The notes under the pieces are model-generated. The model saw nothing but the letters and a program-made list of their open reading frames with translations. It was not told the origin of the DNA and made no database searches. Positions 42,211 through 49,816 of a stretch of 64,000 nt of DNA are shown in pieces; the first letter of the stretch is position 1, and each line of letters opens with the position of its first letter. The stretch is from NCBI RefSeq assembly GCF_002024805.1, contig NZ_CP014337.1, positions 1,302,001 through 1,366,000 of the forward strand. Reading direction: 5' to 3'. Origin of the DNA: Elizabethkingia bruuniana (GTDB taxonomy: Bacteria > Bacteroidota > Bacteroidia > Flavobacteriales > Weeksellaceae). The translations under genes and the position numbers were made by a program.

Positions 42211-42978
42211 CTATAATTGAATGATTTTTAAAAACTCCTCGATGAATAAATTCAATTGACAAGCTTTCATCAATCGTTCATCCGGCGGCATTACTGTGGA
42301 ACGGAAAACTGTTTTGCTATCCGCTTCACTTTCTTTGCGGAAACGTGTACTGTTCTTGATTTGGCTTTGCATCAAACTCAATCCTAATTGCTCAATCAAT
42401 TGATTGTAAACAGCATACAATGGCGTACTTTCTCTTCCGTCCACTTGGTTCCAAAAAAGATGAATGGTTTCTATGGAGGTTTCTCCTTTTTTCATAATCA
42501 CATCCTGCAAAAGTTGTGTAAAAATGAGTGTACTCTCCATTACTACACGGTCTGCTGCGATGGGCGTAAAAATGTGATGCATTCCCGCCAATGCATTCAG
42601 AATTCCTGGCGTGTTCACAGTTCCTGGCAAGTCAAAAAATACCACATCCACAGGAGTGGTAGAAGTATTTACAAATTCTTGAGCCGCTTCCAATACACTA
42701 TCCGCTTTGTGCTGCATAATCGGATAGGCTTTTTTGTTGATGGTGGTAAATTGTTTGTACGCCAGCTTTTTTAAAGTTTCATTTTCCATAACCATTGCCA
42801 AATCTCTTGTCTTCATTTTCATCAGACTGTGTTGTGGAAAATCCGCATCAAATACAGCTACATTGTAGCCCAATCTATAGTGCATCGTACTTGCAACGAG
42901 CGTTGTAAATGTACTTTTGCCAACGCCACCTTTTTGAGAAGAAAATGCAATAAACAGAGGTTTCTTTTTTGTGTCCAT
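42211..42978 (-). CDS. traA: ParA-like ATPase TraA
   Basis: A 255-residue cytosolic MinD/ParA ATPase. The deviant Walker A is SQKGGVGKST near residues 14-23, followed by VFDADFPQHS and DVVFFDLPGT. It has no HTH domain and belongs to the group of ParA-like proteins at the head of Bacteroidota tra operons. It may position the element or the transfer machine. It is the first gene of the traA-DUF3408-traD unit. Upstream lies a quasi-repetitive spacer that could contain its cognate site. Confidence 0.92.
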   Translation of the reverse strand: MDTKKKPLFIAFSSQKGGVGKSTFTTLVASTMHYRLGYNVAVFDADFPQHSLMKMKTRDLAMVMENETLKKLAYKQFTTINKKAYPIMQHKADSVLEAAQEFVNTSTTPVDVVFFDLPGTVNTPGILNALAGMHHIFTPIAADRVVMESTLIFTQLLQDVIMKKGETSIETIHLFWNQVDGRESTPLYAVYNQLIEQLGLSLMQSQIKNSTRFRKESEADSKTVFRSTVMPPDERLMKACQLNLFIEEFLKIIQL

Positions 42979-43489
42979 ATTTTAAAAATTTAAAGTTTTC
43001 GTATTCTTGTTTTCAGGCTTGCTTGCAGGATAACCGGCAGTCTTTCTTTATTGAATTCGTGATTTCCTACTGGTCTGCAAGACAGCACTCATTATTGTTT
43101 GCTATCAGTCAGGATAGCCATCATTCTAGCGTTCCTATAATCCTGCATTCACGAAAGCAATCTTGATTACAAGCCGTCACGCTATCATTCTTTCATCCTT
43201 GCAATCCTGCCGTCAAGATTGCTGGATTATCTGCATTCCGGAATGCTATCAATCTATCATCCCTGATGGAGTTCCTGCCAACATTCAAAAGCAAAGAAAT
43301 CATCATTTTCAATCAATTTTATGGCTTTGGCGGTGTTTGGCACTCAAAGGCAATGTTTGTCTTGGTAATGTCTTGCAATACTCTCATAAGCAGATCTTTA
43401 CTTTGTAAAATGATTTTTATTAACAGATTTATGCAAAGTATCTCTCAAAAATGGACACTAAACAGAACGGCATCGAGCCGTTTTTCCCT
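42979..43489. repeat. quasi-repetitive, possibly protein-binding spacer upstream of traA
   Basis: A gene-free 510-bp region. Short words recur: AATCCTGC (3'-extended as CATTC or CGTC), ATCATTCT (twice), an 11-bp inverted pair AGCAATCTTGA (43156-43166) / TCAAGATTGCT (43213-43223), and a perfect 14-bp palindrome GCATTCCGGAATGC (43233-43246). Frames here are unlikely proteins. It could be a ParA/ParB-type or transfer-control site. Confidence 0.5.
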
Positions 43490-43640
43490 GTTAAATTTAA
43501 TCCGTCCCGAAGGGCGGATTTTTGTGTTCATCAGAACACGGCAAGTTGTGTTTTGAGGCACTCGAAACCGAGTTCGTGCCTCAAAACAACTTGCCCTGCC
43601 GGGAGCTGAAAAAACCACTCCGAAGTCGAGGTTTTGTATG
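43490..43640. other. candidate oriT region
   Basis: Just upstream of mobA. The main element is an inverted repeat of 20 bp: GGCAAGTTGT-gt-TTTGAGGCAC (43540-43561) against GTGCCTCAAAACAACTTGCC (43576-43595), with a 2-nt bulge and a 14-nt loop. A small GTGTTC/GAACAC hairpin (43524-43539) lies beside it. Position next to the relaxase genes and the strong dyad fit an origin of transfer; the nick site is not identified. Confidence 0.6.
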
Positions 43641-43659
43641 AATTTAAAATGGATTAGTG

Positions 43660-44097
43660 ATGAATGAGAATAATAAAAGAAAACAAAATAAAGGCGGACG
43701 GAAGGCAAAAATCGACCCAAGCATCCACCGCCACGTTTTTCGTCTTACTGATGAAGAAAATGCCAAACTTTTATCGCTTTTTGAAACATCGGGAATGCCC
43801 AATAAAGCAAAGTTTATCATTTCTCTGTTGTTTGGTAACGAGATGAAATCAGTTAAAATAGATAAAGGCACGGTTGATTTTTATATGAGATTGACTTCGT
43901 TTCATAGTCAATTTCGTTCTGTGGGTGTCAATTACAACCAAATAGTGAAGCTTTTGTATAAGAATTTTTCCGAGAAAAAAGCCGCAGCGTTTCTATACAA
44001 ATTAGAAAAACAAACGGCTGAAATGGCAATGTTGTGTCAAAAAATCATTCAGATTAGCGAAGAATTTGAAACAAAGTATCTGAAAAAACAGCCTTAG
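43660..44097 (+). CDS. mobA: mobilization protein MobA (relaxosome accessory)
   Basis: A 145-residue basic, soluble protein: a KRKQNKGGRKAKID start, then the RHH-like RHVFRLTDEENAKLLSLFET, and FHSQFRSVGVNYNQIVKLLYKN. The last motif is shared with MobC-type relaxosome proteins. It probably binds oriT and helps the relaxase. ATG 43660 follows a GTG at 43657, and ATG is preferred. It ends 2 bp before mobB. Confidence 0.85.
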   Translation: MNENNKRKQNKGGRKAKIDPSIHRHVFRLTDEENAKLLSLFETSGMPNKAKFIISLLFGNEMKSVKIDKGTVDFYMRLTSFHSQFRSVGVNYNQIVKLLYKNFSEKKAAAFLYKLEKQTAEMAMLCQKIIQISEEFETKYLKKQP

Positions 44098-44099
44098 AA

Positions 44100-45389
44100 A
44101 TGATAGCAAAAATTGGCAGAAGCGGAAATCTATATGGAGCATTGGCGTACAATCAACTGAAAGTGGAGAATGAGAACGGACAGATTTTGTTCACCAATAA
44201 GATGATTGAAACCGCTAATGGTCATTATTCCGTTTCGCAATTGGCTCAATCTTTTGCACCTTATCTCATAGCGAACCGCAATACCGAGAAACACACCTTG
44301 CATATTTCGCTCAATCCTGACCCGAGAGATGAGGTAAGTGATGACAAGTTTCGAGAAATGGCGGAAGAATATATGCGTGAAATGGGCTATGGCGAACAGC
44401 CTTTTGTGATTTTCAAACATACCGATATTGACCGCAGCCATATCCATATTGTTTCGGTTTGCGTGGATGAAGAAGGTAAAAAGATTTCTGATAAATTCGA
44501 GAAAATGCGGTCTATGAATGTGTGCCGGGAACTCGAAAGGAAACACGGATTGATAGCTGCTACAGATAAAGAACATAAACTGAATGACAAGATTTTTAGT
44601 CCCATAAATTACAAAGCAGGCGATGTAAAAAGTCAGATAGCTTCAGTTATTCGCCATTTGCCAAACTATTATCAATACCAAACTTTGGGAGAATACAACG
44701 CCTTGCTTTCTTTGTTTAACATTACCACCGAAAAGGTAGAAGGAGAATTGCAAGGGCAGTTGCAGAAGGGTTTATTGTACATTCCCTTAAATGAAAAAGG
44801 AGAAAAAGCAGGTCATCCGTTCAAGGCATCTTTGTTTGGGAAAAGTGCTGGACTTCCAGCTTTGGAATTGCATTTTGAGCAAAGTAAAATTGCATTAAAA
44901 AATAATCCTGTTCAAAAAACTTTAAAATCTGCTATAAACATTGCTTTACAATCAACAACTGATGAATTGAGTTTTAAGAAACAATTAACCGAACAAGGAA
45001 TTAATGTAGTGGTGCGCAGAAATGATGTAGGACGAATTTACGGAATAACTTTTATAGACCATAATTCTAAGACAATTTGGAATGGTTCACGATTGGGAAA
45101 AGAACTTTCTGCTAATACTTTTAACGATTATTGGAATAACAACATCAAACCGGAAATTAAAGAACCAGTTCAATCACAAATAAAAGCTTCTAAGTCAAAC
45201 GATGCGGAAAATTTACCTGTGGAAAAACCTCATCATTTCTTCGATTTTTTAAATACTGAAAAACACGAAGATGGTTTGGTCGAAGCATTGGGCGGCTTAT
45301 TGCCTGAAATACAAGGAGAAGATTATGAAGAACAAGATTTTGCAAATAAAATGAAGAAGAAAAGGAAACGCCATAGAGGACAGCAATAG
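44100..45389 (+). CDS. mobB: relaxase MobB (mobilization nuclease)
   Basis: A 429-residue relaxase that nicks oriT and leads the strand into the recipient. The HUH-type signature is visible: KHTLHISLNPDP near residues 62-73, and HTDIDRSHIHIVSVCVDEEGKKI near 103-125 with three histidines for the metal. The C-terminal part (about 250-380) carries a helical extension. It lies 2 bp after mobA and 100 bp before mobC. Confidence 0.93.
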   Translation: MIAKIGRSGNLYGALAYNQLKVENENGQILFTNKMIETANGHYSVSQLAQSFAPYLIANRNTEKHTLHISLNPDPRDEVSDDKFREMAEEYMREMGYGEQPFVIFKHTDIDRSHIHIVSVCVDEEGKKISDKFEKMRSMNVCRELERKHGLIAATDKEHKLNDKIFSPINYKAGDVKSQIASVIRHLPNYYQYQTLGEYNALLSLFNITTEKVEGELQGQLQKGLLYIPLNEKGEKAGHPFKASLFGKSAGLPALELHFEQSKIALKNNPVQKTLKSAINIALQSTTDELSFKKQLTEQGINVVVRRNDVGRIYGITFIDHNSKTIWNGSRLGKELSANTFNDYWNNNIKPEIKEPVQSQIKASKSNDAENLPVEKPHHFFDFLNTEKHEDGLVEALGGLLPEIQGEDYEEQDFANKMKKKRKRHRGQQ

Positions 45390-45489
45390 CAATCCGCCAA
45401 ACAATGCCATTCGCAGACATTGACTACCACATTTTAAAAACCAATATTTACAACTTTTAAATTCACGCCCGAACATTAAAACTAAAATA

Positions 45490-47490
45490 ATGCAGGGAGA
45501 AGACGATTTAAGAGGTCTTGCCAAAATAATGGCATTTATGCGGGCAGTAAGTATCCTTTTGGTACTGATGCACCTTTATTGGTTCTGCTACGGTTTCTTT
45601 TTGGAACGTGGCTGGACGCTGGAAATAATCAACAAAATCTTAGGCAATTTTGACCGAACAGCCGGTTTGTTTTCGCACAATTTATACACCAAAATTTTTG
45701 CTTTGGTACTGTTGGCATTAAGCTGTTTGGGAACAAAAGGCGTTAAAAATGAGAAGATAACTTGGTCTAAAATATATGTAGCTTTGTCGATTGGAATTAT
45801 TTTGTTTTTTCTGAATTTTCCTTTGTTGAAACTACCTTTATTAACTGCCACATTTCTGTATATTTTTACCACTGCTTTAGGTTATATTGCTTTGATGGTA
45901 GCAGGAGTTTGGATGAGCCGTTTACTCCGTACCAATTTAATGGAAGATGTTTTCAACAATGAGAATGAGAGTTTTCAGCAGGAAACTAAATTGATGGAAA
46001 ACGAGTATTCTGTCAATCTTCCTACAAAGTTTTATTATAAGGGCAAATGGAATAATGGCTGGATAAATATTGTCAATCCTTTCCGGGCGACTATTGTTTT
46101 GGGAACACCCGGTTCTGGAAAATCTTATGCGATTGTAAATAATTATATAAAGCAACAAATTGAAAAAGGGTTTTCAATGTACATCTACGATTTTAAATTT
46201 GATGACCTTTCTACCATTGCATACAATCATTTATTAAAACATCGGGATAAATACAAAGTTCAGCCAAAATTTTATGTGATAAATTTTGACGACCCACGAA
46301 AAAGCCACCGTTGCAATCCGCTCAATCCTGATTTTATGACGGATATTTCTGATGCCTACGAAGCTGCTTATACCATAATGCTAAACCTCAACCGAAGTTG
46401 GATACAGAAACAAGGCGATTTTTTTGTAGAAAGTCCGATAATTTTGTTAGCTGCCATTATTTGGTATTTGAAAATTTACGATGACGGAAAATATTGCACA
46501 TTTCCGCACGCTATTGAATTGCTGAACAAAAAATATTCAGATGTTTTCACGATTTTAACTTCATATCCCGATTTGGAAAACTATTTATCTCCTTTTATGG
46601 ATGCGTGGCAAGGTGGCGCACAAGACCAATTGCAAGGACAAATTGCATCGGCAAAAATCCCTTTATCAAGAATGATTTCTCCGCAGTTGTATTGGGTTAT
46701 GACTGGCGATGATTTTTCTTTGGATATTAATAATCCTGAAGAACCTAAAATTTTATGTGTAGGTAATAATCCCGACCGACAGAATATTTATTCCGCAGCG
46801 TTGGGATTATACAATTCAAGGATTGTAAAGCTAATCAACAAAAAAGGGCAATTAAAAAGTTCGGTTATCATAGACGAATTGCCAACTATTTACTTTAGAG
46901 GATTGGATAATTTGATTGCAACTGCAAGAAGTAATAAAGTGGCTGTTTGTTTAGGTTTTCAAGATTTTTCACAATTGACGAGAGATTATGGCGACAAGGA
47001 AAGCAAGGTTATTCAGAATACGGTTGGTAATATTTTCAGCGGACAAGTGGTGGGAGAAACTGCAAAAAGCCTTTCGGAACGTTTCGGAAAGGTGTTGCAG
47101 AAAAGACAAAGTTTAACCATCAACCGAAGCGACAAATCAACTTCCATTTCTACGCAATTGGACAGTTTAATCCCAGCTTCAAAAATTTCAACTTTAACAC
47201 AAGGGATGTTTGTTGGTGCAGTTTCGGATAACTTCGATGAGCGAATTGAACAGAAAATCTTTCACGCTGAAATTGTGGTGGACAATGAAAGTGTAGCATC
47301 AGAAACCAAAGCGTACCAAAAGATACCACAAATATTATCTTTCGTAAACCAGCAGGGCGAAGATGAAATGAAAAAACAGATTGAAGGGAATTACCGACAA
47401 ATAAAGATGGACATTTTGAATATTGTAGAAAATGAATTGGAAAGAATTAAGAACGACCCAGATTTACAACATTTATTACAGCAGGCATAA
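45490..47490 (+). CDS. mobC: type IV coupling protein MobC (VirD4/TraG-like)
   Basis: A 666-residue inner-membrane ATPase linking the relaxosome to the transfer channel. The N-terminus has about four membrane segments in residues 10-145. The ATPase has Walker A LGTPGSGKSYAI near residues 207-218, and Walker B SSVIIDELPTIYFRG near 456-470, followed by VCLGFQDFSQLTRDYGDKE. This is the YWQJ/TraG type of Bacteroidota. It is the last gene of the mob cluster. Confidence 0.94.
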   Translation: MQGEDDLRGLAKIMAFMRAVSILLVLMHLYWFCYGFFLERGWTLEIINKILGNFDRTAGLFSHNLYTKIFALVLLALSCLGTKGVKNEKITWSKIYVALSIGIILFFLNFPLLKLPLLTATFLYIFTTALGYIALMVAGVWMSRLLRTNLMEDVFNNENESFQQETKLMENEYSVNLPTKFYYKGKWNNGWINIVNPFRATIVLGTPGSGKSYAIVNNYIKQQIEKGFSMYIYDFKFDDLSTIAYNHLLKHRDKYKVQPKFYVINFDDPRKSHRCNPLNPDFMTDISDAYEAAYTIMLNLNRSWIQKQGDFFVESPIILLAAIIWYLKIYDDGKYCTFPHAIELLNKKYSDVFTILTSYPDLENYLSPFMDAWQGGAQDQLQGQIASAKIPLSRMISPQLYWVMTGDDFSLDINNPEEPKILCVGNNPDRQNIYSAALGLYNSRIVKLINKKGQLKSSVIIDELPTIYFRGLDNLIATARSNKVAVCLGFQDFSQLTRDYGDKESKVIQNTVGNIFSGQVVGETAKSLSERFGKVLQKRQSLTINRSDKSTSISTQLDSLIPASKISTLTQGMFVGAVSDNFDERIEQKIFHAEIVVDNESVASETKAYQKIPQILSFVNQQGEDEMKKQIEGNYRQIKMDILNIVENELERIKNDPDLQHLLQQA

Positions 47491-47594
47491 AATGTTCTTA
47501 CAACTACTTCAGTAAGCAGACAAATTTAAAAATGGTTGGTTAGGGAGTTATTATTAAATTTATTATGGTTCTTAAATTCTTTTTTTTGCTTTCT

Positions 47595-47628
47595 TTTGTT
47601 ACCAACAAAACTTATTTGTATATCTTTG
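47595..47628 (+). promoter_or_regulatory. promoter of the metal-efflux operon
   Basis: The -7 box TATCTTTG at 47621-47628, with TTTG at 47595-47598, 22 bp upstream. The next ATG (47634) begins only 5 bp after the -7 box, so the first mRNA would be nearly leaderless if this promoter is used. Confidence 0.55.
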
Positions 47629-47633
47629 TCAAA

Positions 47634-48029
47634 ATGTTGCGTAGATACACTGCCATATTATTCTTAATTGTTGCCCAAATAATGATTTTGGGGCACGGCA
47701 TTGTATCGCACCATCACCACCTTGAAATTGTTAATGACGAACATCATAACGGCAAAAACAATGGCGAAACACCCTTAGAGATTGCATTTTCGGGTTTTAT
47801 ACACGCTGGTGAAAACATATCCTTTACAAATTCAAGCGAAACTAAAATTGTCATTTCCAAGGACGACGTAAAATCTATTAAGGCTCTGCCTATTCATTTT
47901 ACTGCGCCCGTTGAATATATAGTTGACTATCAGAAAAATACTTTTCCACCAGATAGGCATATTATTTATCTACCACCGCTCCACGGAGCCTATTCCCTTC
48001 GGGGTCCCCCTTCATTCATTGTTGCTTAA
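47634..48029 (+). CDS. small His-rich secreted or membrane protein
   Basis: A 131-residue protein, unrecognised by name. MLRRYTAILFLIVAQIMILGHG is a signal or anchor segment, followed by a metal-type histidine cluster (IVSHHHHLEIVNDEHH). The rest is polar with one late hydrophobic part and an HG/Pro-rich end. Such proteins head Bacteroidota czc-type operons and probably bind metal outside the cell. ATG 47634 is chosen because the longer frame (47565) would put a second hydrophobic start in front and would begin upstream of the -7 box. Confidence 0.65.
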   Translation: MLRRYTAILFLIVAQIMILGHGIVSHHHHLEIVNDEHHNGKNNGETPLEIAFSGFIHAGENISFTNSSETKIVISKDDVKSIKALPIHFTAPVEYIVDYQKNTFPPDRHIIYLPPLHGAYSLRGPPSFIVA

Positions 48030-48114
48030 CTTTCAATCCTCGAAAGTTAAAATTTGACGTATGCCCATTTTTTCGGGCAAATTATTTATTTCTTACTATC
48101 AAATTTTTTAAACA

Positions 48115-48372
48115 ATGAAAAAATCATTCATTATAGCGGCTTTTGCTGCCCTTACCTTAGTTGCCTGCAATACCAACGAGAAAAAATCTTCAGATAATAC
48201 TGATCAAGTGACACCTGTGGAAACAGCAAATCAAGATAGCATTGATAAAGCACACGGGCATTCCCACGATCCTTCCGGTAATCATACTGCACCTGCTGCA
48301 AAAGCAGATAGTTCAACTGTAGCTCCTTTAAAGCAGGACAGTATTGATAAAGCACACGGACATAAGCATTAA
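48115..48372 (+). CDS. His-rich lipoprotein with a duplicated metal-binding motif
   Basis: An 85-residue lipoprotein: signal peptide with lipobox TLVAC (Cys18), then a low-complexity Ser/Thr/Asn/Asp stretch. The motif QDSIDKAHGHSHD occurs near residues 41-53 and again at the end as QDSIDKAHGHKH. The His-x-His clusters should bind divalent metal in the periplasm. It may act as a chaperone or sink for the efflux pump downstream. Not a named family that I know. Confidence 0.75.
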   Translation: MKKSFIIAAFAALTLVACNTNEKKSSDNTDQVTPVETANQDSIDKAHGHSHDPSGNHTAPAAKADSSTVAPLKQDSIDKAHGHKH

Positions 48373-48408
48373 TTAATTTTTTAAGCAAAGTCTTATAATC
48401 ATTGTAGC

Positions 48409-48464
48409 AAAGCCTGCGACTGTTTGGTATTGCGTACCCTTGTACGCAGTACTGCCAGGCTTTT
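48409..48464 (+). terminator. large hairpin inside the metal operon (terminator or attenuator)
   Basis: AAAGCCTG / CAGGCTTT form the base. Inside, GTATTGCGTAC (48427-48437) pairs with GTACGCAGTAC (48442-48452), 11 bp with one G-T pair and a CCTT loop. TTTTATT follows. It lies between the lipoprotein and hupE-like genes and could lower downstream expression. Confidence 0.65.
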
Positions 48465-48491
48465 ATTGCCTAACTAAAAAATTAATTTCAA

Positions 48492-49175
48492 ATGCAGTAT
48501 GTAAAAATTGTTTTATCAATAGCCTTATTGCTATTGGTTTCAGGGTCGGCGTATGCTCACGGAGTAGATGAGGATACCCAAACTTTTTTAAGTGGAAATT
48601 CAGGCGTTGCTTTTGTACCGTTCCTGTATATAGGGGCAAAACATATGCTTACAGGTTACGACCACTTATTATTTCTTGTGGGCGTTATCTTTTTTCTTTA
48701 TCGTCCAAAAGAAGTGCTTTTGTATGTGAGTTTTTTTACCATTGGTCATAGTATTACCCTTTTATTAGGTGTACTGGCAGATATGGCTATCAACGCTTAC
48801 CTCATCGATGCTATTATAGCACTTTCAATCGTTTACAAAGGTTTTGATAATTTAGGTGGCTTTCAAAAATTCCTTGGTCGCCAGCCTAATACAAAAGCGG
48901 CTGTCTTAATCTTTGGACTTTTTCACGGTTTCGGTTTAGCCAGTAAATTACAGGAATTGAGTTTTGACCGAACAGGATTATTGACCAACCTGCTTGGTTT
49001 CAATATCGGTGTAGAGATAGGTCAATTCATCGCCTTAGCTCTTGTATTATTTGTTATCACCCTTTGGAGAAAATCACCGAGCTTTTTCAAATTCTCTACA
49101 GTTACCAATATGTTGCTTATGGCAGCGGGCTTTTTATTATTCGGCTACCAGTTAGTCGGTTATTTTAACTCTTAA
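48492..49175 (+). CDS. HupE/UreJ-family membrane protein
   Basis: A 227-residue protein with a signal peptide (SGSAYAHG) and about six membrane segments. The family hallmark IGAKHMLTGYDHLLFLVGVIF lies near residues 40-60 (split here: KHMLTGYDH holds the histidines). A second motif, FGLFHGFGLASKLQEL, lies near 138-153. HupE/UreJ proteins are secondary transporters for nickel or cobalt. Its place in an efflux operon suggests nickel or cobalt relevance, but the direction of transport is not certain. Confidence 0.82.
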   Translation: MQYVKIVLSIALLLLVSGSAYAHGVDEDTQTFLSGNSGVAFVPFLYIGAKHMLTGYDHLLFLVGVIFFLYRPKEVLLYVSFFTIGHSITLLLGVLADMAINAYLIDAIIALSIVYKGFDNLGGFQKFLGRQPNTKAAVLIFGLFHGFGLASKLQELSFDRTGLLTNLLGFNIGVEIGQFIALALVLFVITLWRKSPSFFKFSTVTNMLLMAAGFLLFGYQLVGYFNS

Positions 49176-49186
49176 CAATTATCAAA

Positions 49187-49795
49187 ATGTCAGAAATAGC
49201 ACATAAAGTTTTAGATAAAAAATCTATCATAAAGCAGGTAATCATTGCTTTAATTATTGGAACCACCCTTCTCGTAAGTGCAGTATTACCAGCTGAATAT
49301 GGTATAGACCCCTTAGGAATAGGAAAGGCAACCGGTTTCAGCAAGTTATATGTACCAGAAGGAAGTACAGAAAATCTAAGTTCAGAACCGCACAAGATAT
49401 TGAAAATGGAAAATGTAGGTTCGCCGGCGGATGTGGCAAAGCCTGATGCCGCAAACAACCCTGCGCCTGCTACACAATTGGCAGAACGTACAGATGATGT
49501 AAGCGTAGTTATTCCTGCCGGTAAAGGATTGGAGTACAAAGTAAATATGTTGAAATACGGACAATTAAAATATGAGTGGATTACCGATAAAGGTGAACTG
49601 TACTTTGATTTTCACGGAGAGGTAAAAAACAACAGCAACTACTTTGAAAGCTACACCATTGCTTATTCAAACAATATGGCAGGTTCATTTCTTGCTCCGT
49701 TTGAAGGTCCGCAAGGATGGTATTTCAAAAACAATTCAAATGAGGACATTACTGTCAAAATCAAAATGAAAGGACAGTATCTCCTTAAACAATAA
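49187..49795 (+). CDS. membrane-anchored protein of the metal operon
   Basis: A 202-residue protein with one N-terminal membrane segment (QVIIALIIGTTLLVSAVLPAEYG) and a periplasmic part. The domain has a signature-like GIDPLGIGKATG, a linker rich in Ala/Pro (about 80-100), and a beta domain with ELYFDFHGEVKNN and FEGPQGWYFKNNS. I know it only as a partner of HupE-like genes (transmembrane anchor type). It is 11 bp after hupE and 21 bp before the RND gene. Confidence 0.75.
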   Translation: MSEIAHKVLDKKSIIKQVIIALIIGTTLLVSAVLPAEYGIDPLGIGKATGFSKLYVPEGSTENLSSEPHKILKMENVGSPADVAKPDAANNPAPATQLAERTDDVSVVIPAGKGLEYKVNMLKYGQLKYEWITDKGELYFDFHGEVKNNSNYFESYTIAYSNNMAGSFLAPFEGPQGWYFKNNSNEDITVKIKMKGQYLLKQ

Positions 49796-49816
49796 CCATT
49801 CAAACAAGATTATGAT

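Noticed and set aside
42969-43556. Three plus-strand open frames in the traA-mobA spacer
   Set aside because: They overlap a region of inverted repeats and short repeated words, with Cys/His/Phe-rich translations unlike proteins.
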